A stretch of 5,825 bases of DNA, from the NCBI GenBank assembly GCA_947176515.1, contig CAMWQZ010000101.1, forward strand, positions 1 through 5,825, in the 5' to 3' direction. Below the pieces are notes generated by a model that was not told where the DNA came from, did no database searches, and saw only the letters and a list, made by a program, of their open reading frames with translations. The first letter of the stretch is position 1. Each line of letters begins with the position of its first letter. The translations under genes and the position numbers were made by a program. Origin of the DNA: an uncultured Bacteroidales bacterium. Its GTDB lineage: Bacteria > Bacteroidota > Bacteroidia > Bacteroidales > Muribaculaceae. Below, in pieces: positions 1-5,825 of the stretch.

Positions 1-2
1 GA

Positions 3-1076
3 GCTGTCGCAGGCGCAGCAATGTCAGTTATCCTTTTGGGTTGTGGGAGTGGCGATAGTGGGCTGCCGGTAATGAATCTTGAAGCAGATATGAACGTCGA
101 AAACACCCAAAATCCCGAGACGGTTGCCAATTTTAAAATTGTAGTACATCCGGAGGTGACAGACACCACATTGATTAATTACCTAAATCTTGTAGATATC
201 ATTGATGGAAAGTTTTATGTGGCCTCTAATAATCTTATGGTGTTCGGCATTGATGGTAAATGTCTTAGCTCGTTCAATCATGTTGGTCCAGGTCCGGAAG
301 AATACGGTCAGTGGGACGGTGCATTAGTAGACCGAAAATCAGGTGACTGGATAATGACTCCATCAAATATGCAACCTGTTCTGAAACGCTACACACAATA
401 TGGAGCATTTGCTGGGGCAGACACAATTTTGCCGATGCAGAATCTTCAATACCTGAATGATGGGTGGATTGCTACAAATAATGGGTTGAGTTGTGCTAAT
501 CTGACACTTTATTATTTGGACAACGATTTCAATCTTATAGACTCTATGGCTACCCCCTTCAAGCATAGGGTCTATGCGGCGCCGGGCGGTAAAACCGGAT
601 TGCAGAGCTATGTGAAGAGTAACGGCTGCCAAGCTTATATCTTGCGAAATGACACTGTGTATGACATCACAGATGCGCAAGTTGCGCCTGCGCCTGTCGC
701 AGTAGCTTCGTTCGGTGATAAGATTGTACCTAACAATTATGATGAAGAATTGGAACAGGGCTGGTATGACAAGTATATCGAGCCATACTATTACTATGGG
801 AGTGACTATGTGATGGTGTTTTACAGCCATGAAGGCCGGGTAGCAATGCGTGTGTATAACTTTAAGTCGGGCGAGCTCGTCCTGGCGCTTTCTAACAATG
901 TAAATGCTGATGCTCCGGGTCTTGCCATCGATTACGATGGCATAACTCTCTATGCTGGCATGCCAATGTATGTTAGTGACAATACGTTCTATTTTTCAAT
1001 AAGCGATAGCCAAATGATTGACCTCACCGGTGATGAAAATGCAAACCCGGCAATTTTTGCAATAGAAATCAAGTGA
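3..1076 (+). CDS. Secreted lipoprotein, probable 6-bladed beta-propeller (BF3164-like) family, 5'-partial
   Basis: The reading frame is open to the left edge. The first in-window ATG (position 21) leaves only seven uncharged residues before a lipobox (L-L-G-C, Cys at residue 8 from that ATG). The codons before it read A-V-A-G-A-A, typical of a signal-peptide core, so the real start lies upstream of the window and this ATG is internal. After the Cys come a Gly/Ser/Asp linker and a beta-rich region of about 300 residues. It has propeller-like units: an IDGKFYV strand, then LMVFGIDGKCLSSF, then a GPGPEEYGQW segment like the GxGPGEY motif of Bacteroidetes 6-bladed propeller lipoproteins. The protein is probably anchored to the outer or inner membrane through lipid; its ligand is unknown. 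It is transcribed towards the higBA and patatin genes. Family assignment is by motif memory only and function is not known. Confidence 0.75.
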   Translation, partial: AVAGAAMSVILLGCGSGDSGLPVMNLEADMNVENTQNPETVANFKIVVHPEVTDTTLINYLNLVDIIDGKFYVASNNLMVFGIDGKCLSSFNHVGPGPEEYGQWDGALVDRKSGDWIMTPSNMQPVLKRYTQYGAFAGADTILPMQNLQYLNDGWIATNNGLSCANLTLYYLDNDFNLIDSMATPFKHRVYAAPGGKTGLQSYVKSNGCQAYILRNDTVYDITDAQVAPAPVAVASFGDKIVPNNYDEELEQGWYDKYIEPYYYYGSDYVMVFYSHEGRVAMRVYNFKSGELVLALSNNVNADAPGLAIDYDGITLYAGMPMYVSDNTFYFSISDSQMIDLTGDENANPAIFAIEIK

Positions 1077-1124
1077 GACATCAGAAGACAGGCGAGGCGT
1101 AAGCGATAATTGAATATAAATAAT

Positions 1125-1150
1125 AGCCGCGGACAGTAAAGTTCGCGGCT
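1125..1150. terminator. GC-rich hairpin terminator between the lipoprotein and higA genes
   Basis: A 10-bp stem (1125-1134 with 1141-1150, core AGCCGCG/CGCGGCT, one G-U wobble) closes a 6-nt loop (1135-1140). It lies 48 bp past the lipoprotein stop and about 50 bp past the higA stop. On the plus strand it is followed by a T-rich run (1151-1172); on the minus strand by ATTATTTATATT. It can therefore serve both convergent units. It shares its stem core with the hairpin at 1972-2008. Confidence 0.75.
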
Positions 1151-1170
1151 CTATCTATTTATGTGTTGTT

Positions 1171-1196
1171 TTATCTCAGGAAATTTGGGGCGTGGA
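1171..1196 (-). repeat. Displaced copy of the patatin gene 3' end (left direct repeat)
   Basis: These 26 bp match 2033-2058 at 25 of 26 positions in the same orientation. Read on the minus strand they encode H-A-P-N-F-L-R and a TAA stop, the exact C-terminus of the patatin protein. The single difference (1179 versus 2041) changes a Leu codon from TTG to CTG and is silent. Further upstream in this frame the match is lost at once and a TAG stop follows within eight codons, so this is a fragment and not a gene. It begins 5 bp beyond the higA stop. It may be an attachment-site scar or the remnant of a second patatin copy. Confidence 0.8.
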
Positions 1197-1201
1197 TTAA
1201 T

Positions 1202-1567
1202 CTATACTCCTAAAACTATTGCAGGATTAATACTAAGTTTCTTGCTGATTATTCTGGCTTGTTGAAGAGTTGGTTCTTTTTTACCTGAAAGATATTCGCA
1301 GATTCTGGATGGATTTATGCCAAGTAGCTTAGCCAGAGAGGCCTGGTTGAGCCCCATCTCATACATGCGCAGTTTTATGACGTCGATTAGGGTCGGTTCG
1401 CCAATCGAGAAATGTTCATCAGAGTAGTCTGCTACCAGTCCCGAAAGAAGCTCCAGTTCCATACTGTTTGGGTCAGTTAGCGGAGTCTCGTCAGTGACAA
1501 GAGGCAATAACTCTTCGATGCGTTTGAGTGCCCAGCGGTATTGTGCTTCGTTTTCTATTCTTGTCAT
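1202..1567 (-). CDS. higA: HigA-type antitoxin, XRE-family HTH regulator
   Basis: This 121-residue protein is the probable antidote to the adjacent HigB toxin and repressor of the operon. Residues 1-60 are acidic and largely helical, starting IENEAQYRWALKRIEEL, which resembles the N-terminal segment of E. coli HigA (YgjM). Residues about 62-110 form an XRE helix-turn-helix (LNQASLAKLLGINPSRICEYLSG, then KKEPTLQQARIISKKL), and the C-terminus INPAIVLG also resembles E. coli HigA. It follows the toxin gene after an 11-bp gap, the toxin-first order typical of higBA. No clear Shine-Dalgarno precedes the ATG, only an A-rich stretch, as is usual in Bacteroidetes. In the known family the antitoxin binds the operon promoter alone and with the toxin. 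That this copy does so is inferred. Confidence 0.88.
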   Translation of the reverse strand: MTRIENEAQYRWALKRIEELLPLVTDETPLTDPNSMELELLSGLVADYSDEHFSIGEPTLIDVIKLRMYEMGLNQASLAKLLGINPSRICEYLSGKKEPTLQQARIISKKLSINPAIVLGV

Positions 1568-1578
1568 AATTTATGTTC

Positions 1579-1872
1579 TTATATTGTTGAACAATCTATT
1601 TTGTCATATTCGTTATGGGTGCCGATAAACCGGATGTAAACCCATTTTATTGTAAACTTGATTACGACTACAAGTCGGTGGTGATTACCTTTGATATTAA
1701 ACACATAGTGCTGATTGCCGACATTATCAGCGCTGTTAAAACTTTTCTTTACATCTGCAAAGTTTTTCCAGTCAGCTTCTTTTACGGTTTTAACCCATTC
1801 TTGCAATGCCGTCTTTGTATCTGGATGCAGAGCTATATACTGTTTAAGTGGTTCTTCTGTAATAATTCTCAT
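1579..1872 (-). CDS. higB: HigB-type toxin, RelE-superfamily mRNA interferase
   Basis: This 97-residue protein belongs to the HigB toxin family, RelE-fold ribonucleases that cleave mRNA at the ribosome and stop growth when the antitoxin is lost. The N-terminus MRIITEEPLKQY resembles the MHLITQKALKD start of E. coli HigB (YgjN). Residues 57-66 carry the YVFNIKGNxxRL-type motif, followed by a hydrophobic strand, and residues 80-93 carry IRFIGTHxEYDKID, the family signature with His86 and Tyr89. Length is full for the family and there is no frameshift, so the toxin appears intact. It is the first gene of a two-gene operon with its own promoter just upstream. The region is more AT-rich than the patatin gene (for example 24 G+C in the 60 bases from 1621, versus 40 in the 60 from 3181), which fits acquisition from elsewhere. 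Confidence 0.92.
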   Translation of the reverse strand: MRIITEEPLKQYIALHPDTKTALQEWVKTVKEADWKNFADVKKSFNSADNVGNQHYVFNIKGNHHRLVVVIKFTIKWVYIRFIGTHNEYDKIDCSTI

Positions 1873-1884
1873 ATTCCGTAATAT
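1871..1884. promoter_or_regulatory. Possible HigA operator, small inverted repeat at the higB start
   Basis: ATATT (1871-1875) and AATAT (1880-1884) form a perfect 5-bp dyad around CCGT, overlapping the higB start codon and lying just after the predicted transcription start. Its position suits an autorepressor site. The arms are short and AT-only, so chance is a real alternative. Confidence 0.25.
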
Positions 1885-1900
1885 GAAATTAAATCCATTG

Positions 1901-1932
1901 CAAAATTATGAATAAAATTCCAAATTTGCAAA
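1901..1932 (-). promoter_or_regulatory. Bacteroidetes-type promoter of higBA
   Basis: Read on the minus strand, TTTG (1929-1932) is followed after exactly 20 bases by TAATTTTG (1901-1908). This is a full match to the Bacteroidetes primary-sigma consensus TTTG-N19-21-TAnnTTTG. Transcription would begin near 1894-1896, leaving a leader of a little over 20 nt before the higB ATG. The spacer contains the 8-bp palindrome CAAATTTG (1921-1928), another possible HigA contact point. Confidence 0.7.
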
Positions 1933-1971
1933 CGCTGAAAAATCTCCTTCTACCTTTTATATGTAGGATAG

Positions 1972-2008
1972 ACTAAAAGCCGCGACAAGATAATCCGCGG
2001 CTTTTAGT
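1972..2008. terminator. Strong hairpin terminator of the patatin gene
   Basis: A perfect 13-bp stem, ACTAAAAGCCGCG (1972-1984) with CGCGGCTTTTAGT (1996-2008), closes an 11-nt loop. It begins 24 bp beyond the patatin stop codon. An A run sits on one arm and a T run on the other, as in bidirectional terminators. It separates the patatin transcript from the higBA promoter. Confidence 0.85.
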
Positions 2009-2032
2009 GTTTATAAATCAACTTGTTAATGG

Positions 2033-2058
2033 TTATCTCAAGAAATTTGGGGCGTGGA
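2033..2058 (-). repeat. Right direct repeat: in-place 3' end of the patatin gene
   Basis: This is the partner of 1171-1196. It covers the patatin TAA stop, the last seven codons (H-A-P-N-F-L-R) and two further bases. The two copies start 862 bp apart and enclose higBA with its promoter and the hairpin at 1972-2008. The match ends abruptly on both sides. Confidence 0.8.
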
Positions 2059-4345
2059 GGTAGATGCCGAATGATAGGCCGACGTTCCAGTTGTGTGCAG
2101 GATATGACGAGTAGTTGACATAGGCGGCGAGTGTGGCGAAGGGGAATTTGTAAGTGATGTCAGCCTCGCCATAGAACTCAGGCTTGGATAGCCAGTTGCC
2201 ATAATAGGCTGCGCCATTGGGTCGCTCCATAATTTTGCGCAAGGGCATGAATCCAGAGCAGAAGAGACGTGCCGAGAGGTTATCATTGTAACGGTAGATG
2301 GGGACTACGCCAGCGGCAATGAAGCTGTTAGAGCGGAAAGCCGGATTGAATGTGTTGTTAGATGCCGGAGTCGGAGCAAAGCTCGGTGCGCTGATGATGG
2401 CGGAGTTATAGCTGCCGTAGAGTTTGCGTGTAGATAACATTACGTCACCTTCGATACCGAAAGTCCAGTGACGGCCAAGCGGTAAGTAATTGCGTGTGCG
2501 CGCTTCAGCTTGAATCCAATAAGGATGGTCTTTTGACAGGGTTTCGTCGTCAGAGTTGTTTATCCACGCGTCACCAGTGAATCCCATTACAGTGAAATTA
2601 TAGTTTGTGCCTTTGGTCGGGAAATTGATGTCGTCGAGGGTGCTCGTCTGATATGAGGCAAAAACCTGGCCGAGTTTCTGATGGGAGTGATAGCGTCCGA
2701 AGCTGTACATACGGCTGTTGGTGTTGGTGTCGCGGTAATATGAATCGTGAAGGCGGCCTATGCCGGCGCCGATTTCTATTTTACCGAGGTAGCCAGCTTC
2801 AGCTGACCAGCTCAGGCGCCCGTAGTATTGGTGGCCGATGATAAATGTCGGCACGCGTGTCTCATAGAACATGTAATCATCGTCATAGAATTTGCGTCGT
2901 GATGCCACGGCCTGGACGTTAAGGCGAGATGCCATCGGTGTGCGCAGGTATATGCTACCATTAACCATCGCCGCCATGTCGCTCTGGCCGAGCCAGACGT
3001 TAGCGTTGGCAGAGATAGAGTTAAAGCTCAGAGTTGAGTATCCGGCTGAGAAGAAGAGGTAGCTGTTGTTTGACGATGTAAGATAACCTCCGAAGGCTGC
3101 TTTGAAGTTGTTTTTAACCGTGGCCTTAAGCTTGAGGTCAAAGAGGTCGGTAGAGTCGTTATAGTCAGCCTTGATGGCGAGGTCGGTCAACTTGTCGGTC
3201 GAAAGGGCCGTGTAGTAGGCGCGTCGCGCACGGTCGAGCGACAGGGTGTCGTGGCGGAATTGGCGGCGGAACAAATGATCGATGAAATCATTCTGACTTG
3301 GCGAGCCTCCTTCGACCGAGACGCTGCCGAAGCGGAGATAGGGTGTCTGCGACTTGAACACGTCGCGGCGCAGATTGCGCGCGGTCGAGTCTGTGCGTGT
3401 GTGGATGCGTGTTTTGATTGAGTCAATCATCGCCATGCCGTGTTCATAGCCAATGGCATAGATGCGGCGAGCCTTGGGAAAGTCGAGGAGGCTGAACTCA
3501 TTGAGGTCAATTTTGATTTTGATGCCTTCGTCGGCAGGGAGAGAGTAGTCGTTATTCTGAATAACAAGGTTAGTAAGCTGGTCGAGGATTGAAGTCTGAG
3601 GTCCGGTTTCTTCGGTCGACACATCGACGCCAATCATTATTGAGGGTGCGAATACAGAGCGCATCACGTCGACGGGGAAGTTGTCGTAGATGCCGCCGTC
3701 GTATAGCAGGGCTCCGTTGACCTCGGTTGCTTGAAATACAGCCGGGAAGCTCATCGAAGCGCGGATTGCATCTCCGATTGAGCCGGAAGACAGCACCATC
3801 TTATGGCGAGCTGCAACGTCAGACGCAACGCAGCGGTATGGAACCATCAGGTTGTTGAAGTCGCCACCGGTTTGTGCGGTGAGCGGTGAGAAGAGTTCCA
3901 TAAATGCGAAGTTCATCGGCAGGGGTGAGATAAGGCTCTGGGGTACGGTCGAGGCTTTAGACTTTCCGAAAGAAATCGGCAAGTCAAACATCGCCGGAGT
4001 CTGACGAGCACGGTTGAGATAGAAACTCAAGCGTGGGTCCATGGTGCCGGTTGACCAATAACTGAATCCTTCTGAAAGGATGAGGTCAAGCATTTCTTCG
4101 GTCGTATAGCCGCAGGCATACAGGCCTCCGACGATAGAGCCCATCGAAGTACCGGCTATATAGTCAATCGGTATGTTATTGTCTTCGAGGGCGCGAATAA
4201 CACCGATATGGGCGATGCCTTTTGCGCCGCCGCCACTAAGCACTAATCCTACCGATTGGTGGACAGAGTTAATGGAGTCGGGCGTTGCAGCCCGACCCGA
4301 TACTAATTGGAGGAGGAGAATGAGAAAAGTCAGATAGCGTCTCAT
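2033..4345 (-). CDS. Patatin-like phospholipase with POTRA and outer-membrane beta-barrel (PlpD/Omp85-like)
   Basis: This 770-residue protein has a signal peptide (MRRYLTFLILLLQLVSGRAA, likely cut near residue 20). The patatin domain spans about residues 30-310, with an oxyanion loop GGGAKG at 38-43, the nucleophile elbow GTSMG with Ser67, and the catalytic Asp216 in DGG. The Ser-Asp dyad is complete, so a lipid acyl hydrolase is expected. Residues about 337-412 look like one POTRA domain (RFGSVSVEGG onward). The rest, to 770, is beta-strand-rich with alternating aromatic residues, matching an Omp85/BamA-type barrel. This is the layout of type Vd (PlpD) proteins, with the enzyme domain carried to or across the outer membrane; the substrate is probably phospholipid. 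The last strand seems to end near FGIYL, leaving a short HAPNFLR tail. It lies 91 bp downstream of serB, same strand, and the start is supported by the signal peptide. Confidence 0.92.
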   Translation of the reverse strand: MRRYLTFLILLLQLVSGRAATPDSINSVHQSVGLVLSGGGAKGIAHIGVIRALEDNNIPIDYIAGTSMGSIVGGLYACGYTTEEMLDLILSEGFSYWSTGTMDPRLSFYLNRARQTPAMFDLPISFGKSKASTVPQSLISPLPMNFAFMELFSPLTAQTGGDFNNLMVPYRCVASDVAARHKMVLSSGSIGDAIRASMSFPAVFQATEVNGALLYDGGIYDNFPVDVMRSVFAPSIMIGVDVSTEETGPQTSILDQLTNLVIQNNDYSLPADEGIKIKIDLNEFSLLDFPKARRIYAIGYEHGMAMIDSIKTRIHTRTDSTARNLRRDVFKSQTPYLRFGSVSVEGGSPSQNDFIDHLFRRQFRHDTLSLDRARRAYYTALSTDKLTDLAIKADYNDSTDLFDLKLKATVKNNFKAAFGGYLTSSNNSYLFFSAGYSTLSFNSISANANVWLGQSDMAAMVNGSIYLRTPMASRLNVQAVASRRKFYDDDYMFYETRVPTFIIGHQYYGRLSWSAEAGYLGKIEIGAGIGRLHDSYYRDTNTNSRMYSFGRYHSHQKLGQVFASYQTSTLDDINFPTKGTNYNFTVMGFTGDAWINNSDDETLSKDHPYWIQAEARTRNYLPLGRHWTFGIEGDVMLSTRKLYGSYNSAIISAPSFAPTPASNNTFNPAFRSNSFIAAGVVPIYRYNDNLSARLFCSGFMPLRKIMERPNGAAYYGNWLSKPEFYGEADITYKFPFATLAAYVNYSSYPAHNWNVGLSFGIYLHAPNFLR

Positions 4346-4427
4346 TGTTGTCTATATCCCTGCGGAGTGTTATGTCCGCAACTCTCTAATGTGGTGAATA
4401 AATAGTTGAAATATGAATAGACAACAA
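4345..4427 (-). promoter_or_regulatory. Nested inverted repeats in the patatin leader, possible start-codon-masking structure
   Basis: TTGTTGTCTAT (4345-4355) is the exact reverse complement of ATAGACAACAA (4417-4427). Allowing one bulged base, the pairing extends over the whole patatin start codon (4343-4345) to 4430. Inside lies a second hairpin, TGCGGA (4361-4366) with TCCGCA (4375-4380), loop 8 nt. In the serB-patatin mRNA the outer pairing would hide the patatin AUG. The upstream arm begins only 6 nt after the serB stop codon, so a ribosome finishing serB would open it. The structure is visible; the control role is inferred. The inner hairpin lacks a T run and so is not a good terminator. 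Confidence 0.45.
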
Positions 4428-4436
4428 ATGGAAACG

Positions 4437-5672
4437 TCAAATAGTTTTATCGACGCTGTCAGTTATGAACGAATCTTTAAATCCAAGGAAGTAAAGCACT
4501 CCGTCGAGACCAATTGACGATAGTGACTGTGAGGCGGTTTGCTTGACCTTTGGCTTGGCGTGGAAGGCTATGCCGAGACCGGCAGTGGCGAGCATAGGCA
4601 GGTCGTTGGCTCCGTCACCTACGGCGATTGTCTGTTTGATGTCGATATTTTCGACTTGGGCGATGATGCGCAACAGCTCGGCTTTGCGCTTGCCGTCGAC
4701 AATATCACCGACATAGCGTCCTGTTAGCTTTCCGTCGACAATTTCGAGTTCGTTGGCATAGACGAAGTCAAAGCCGTAGAGCTGTTTGAGGTAGTTGCCA
4801 AAGTAAGTGAAGCCGCCTGAGAGGATGGCGGTTTTATAGCCTGTACGCTTAAGTACCTGCATCAGTCTGCCGACGCCTTCGGTGATAGGCAAGTTTTCAG
4901 CAATTTCGCGCATCACGCTTTCGTCAAGTCCTTTGAGCAGGGCAACTCGTTCGGTAAAACTTTCGCGGAAATCAATCTCGCCACGCATCGCGCGCTCGGT
5001 TATCGCTTTGACCTTGTCGCCTACTCCGGCGCGCACTGCGAGTTCGTCGATAACTTCGGTTTCAATTAGCGTAGAATCCATATCGAAGCATACGAGGCGT
5101 CGGCAACGGCGATATACGTTATCCTCCTGAAGCGAGATATCGAATCCCTCTTTAGATGAGATATTAAGGAAATGGCTTTGCATTTCAGCAGTATCGACAG
5201 GGTTACCGCGAACTGAGAACTCTATGCACTGTTTTGACAGGGGTTCTTTGTCTTCGTCGAGGGGCATACGGCCGGTAAGACGTCGGATGCTGTCGATGTT
5301 GAGACCCTGTCGGGCTATTTCTTTTGATACGAGGGCGATGTGGCGAGCGCTCAGGCTGCGGCCAAGCACCGTAATAATCCAGCGGTCTTTACCTTGAAGC
5401 GACACCCACTCTTCGTAAGCGTCGACAGTGATGGGGTTGAAGCGAATCTGGACGTTTAGTTCATATGCTTTGAAAAGCAGGTCTTTCATAAGGTCTCCCG
5501 AGACCTTAGAGGTGGTCTTAAAGAGGATGCCGAGAGAAAGGGTATGATGAATGTCGGCCTGGCCAATGTCAAGTATTTGAGCGTCGTAACGCGCGAGAAT
5601 CTCAGTGAGAGCGGAAGTGACGCCTGGGCGGTCAAAGCCAGAGATGTTGATCAGAATCAGTTCGGTCTGCAT
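4437..5672 (-). CDS. serB: Phosphoserine phosphatase SerB with N-terminal ACT domains
   Basis: The enzyme hydrolyses O-phosphoserine to L-serine and phosphate with Mg2+, the last step of serine synthesis, in the cytoplasm. The 411 residues have two ACT-like regions (about 1-80, opening ELILINISGFDRPGVTSAL, and about 97-183, opening WIITVLGRSLSARH). A HAD phosphatase domain follows. Motif I is DMDST at 197-201, with Asp197 the nucleophile and Asp199 the acid/base. Motif II is SGG at 285-287. The motif III Lys is in the DGKRK stretch at 326-330, and motif IV is GDGAND at 352-357. All catalytic residues are present and the length is normal for ACT-bearing SerB. ACT domains commonly bind amino acids, so feedback by serine is possible but not shown. 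The gene opens a probable two-gene unit with the patatin gene. Confidence 0.96.
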   Translation of the reverse strand: MQTELILINISGFDRPGVTSALTEILARYDAQILDIGQADIHHTLSLGILFKTTSKVSGDLMKDLLFKAYELNVQIRFNPITVDAYEEWVSLQGKDRWIITVLGRSLSARHIALVSKEIARQGLNIDSIRRLTGRMPLDEDKEPLSKQCIEFSVRGNPVDTAEMQSHFLNISSKEGFDISLQEDNVYRRCRRLVCFDMDSTLIETEVIDELAVRAGVGDKVKAITERAMRGEIDFRESFTERVALLKGLDESVMREIAENLPITEGVGRLMQVLKRTGYKTAILSGGFTYFGNYLKQLYGFDFVYANELEIVDGKLTGRYVGDIVDGKRKAELLRIIAQVENIDIKQTIAVGDGANDLPMLATAGLGIAFHAKPKVKQTASQSLSSIGLDGVLYFLGFKDSFITDSVDKTI

Positions 5673-5702
5673 ATTATCGTAGATTGATTGTGATTAGTGT
5701 GA

Positions 5703-5734
5703 CAAAGGAACGGAAAAAAGATCAAGTAGCCAAA
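5703..5734 (-). promoter_or_regulatory. Probable serB promoter
   Basis: On the minus strand TTTG (5731-5734) is followed after 20 bases by TTCCTTTG (5703-5710), one mismatch from the Bacteroidetes -7 element TAnnTTTG and with ideal spacing. Transcription would begin close to 5697, giving a leader of about 25 nt. It would also drive the patatin gene unless a promoter hides in the 91-bp gap, where only a poor match was seen. Confidence 0.5.
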
Positions 5735-5750
5735 TAAAAATGGCAATAGC

Positions 5751-5790
5751 AAAAAAATTTTGAGCATCCCTTACAATTTTTATGGGAGGC
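5751..5790 (-). terminator. Possible terminator of a gene beyond the right edge
   Basis: On the minus strand an imperfect 7-bp stem (5784-5790 with 5764-5770, one mismatch, 13-nt loop) is followed six bases later by seven T residues (5751-5757). It could end a leftward gene located outside the window. The stem is weak and the loop long, so this is tentative. The rest of 5735-5825 shows no gene. Confidence 0.3.
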
Positions 5791-5825
5791 TTGTTATTTA
5801 TTCGTAACCTATATAAAATGACTAT

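Noticed and set aside
363..830. Minus-strand open frame of 155 codons opposite the lipoprotein gene
   Set aside because: It is wholly antisense to a well-supported coding frame, has no recognisable motif, and its composition reads as a shadow.
1615..1915. Two plus-strand open frames opposite higB
   Set aside because: They are antisense to the clear HigB frame, with no family resemblance; they are Cys/Phe-rich as expected for shadows.
1933..1971. Short CTAC/GTAG dyad between the higBA promoter and the patatin terminator
   Set aside because: Four-base arms are expected by chance and no role is suggested by position.
2653..2841. Plus-strand open frame inside the patatin barrel region
   Set aside because: It overlaps a confident gene on the opposite strand and has a low-complexity, non-protein-like composition.
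3187..3633. Minus-strand open frames in alternative registers within the patatin gene
   Set aside because: They are same-strand frame shadows rich in Ser, Thr and Arg, caused by high G+C at third positions of the real frame.
4361..4380. 6-bp hairpin after serB considered as its terminator
   Set aside because: No T run follows on the minus strand, and it sits close to the patatin start, so it is better viewed as part of the leader.
4539..5130. Plus-strand open frames opposite serB
   Set aside because: They are antisense shadows of a gene with all catalytic motifs intact.
5818..5825. ATG at the right edge as the start of a rightward gene
   Set aside because: Only two codons are visible, and no convincing plus-strand promoter or ribosome binding site precedes it.

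Overview
The window looks like a piece of a Bacteroidales chromosome, perhaps Muribaculaceae or a relative; the genus is an inference. The grounds are a secreted BF3164/6-bladed-propeller-type lipoprotein, a patatin fused to an Omp85-like barrel, promoters of the Bacteroidetes TTTG-N20-TAnnTTTG type, and starts without Shine-Dalgarno sequences.

Layout from left to right. (1) A plus-strand lipoprotein gene enters from the left edge, so its true start is outside the window. It ends at 1076 and is followed by a GC-rich hairpin terminator. (2) A minus-strand higBA toxin-antitoxin operon (toxin 1579-1872, antitoxin 1202-1567) has its own strong Bacteroidetes-type promoter at 1901-1932. (3) A strong hairpin at 1972-2008 terminates the patatin gene. 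(4) A minus-strand gene (2033-4345) encodes a patatin-like phospholipase with POTRA and outer-membrane barrel. (5) A 91-bp gap holds nested inverted repeats that could fold over the patatin start codon. (6) Minus-strand serB (4437-5672) encodes an ACT-domain phosphoserine phosphatase, with a probable promoter at 5703-5734. The right edge holds only upstream non-coding sequence.

The genes form two transcription units pointing left (serB-patatin, then higBA) that converge on the lipoprotein gene. SerB makes serine in the cytoplasm. The patatin protein is exported to the outer membrane and probably cleaves phospholipids. HigB and HigA are a self-regulating mRNA-cleaving toxin and its DNA-binding antidote. 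No metabolic link between serB and the patatin gene is evident beyond their adjacency.

The most notable point is that higBA lies between two copies of the last 26 bp of the patatin gene (1171-1196 and 2033-2058; 25/26 identical, with one synonymous difference). Each copy has a hairpin with the same AGCCGCG core just beyond it. This is the footprint expected if the toxin-antitoxin cassette entered at the 3' end of the patatin gene, or replaced most of a second patatin copy. No integrase is present. No CRISPR array, tRNA, rRNA or recognisable insertion sequence was seen.
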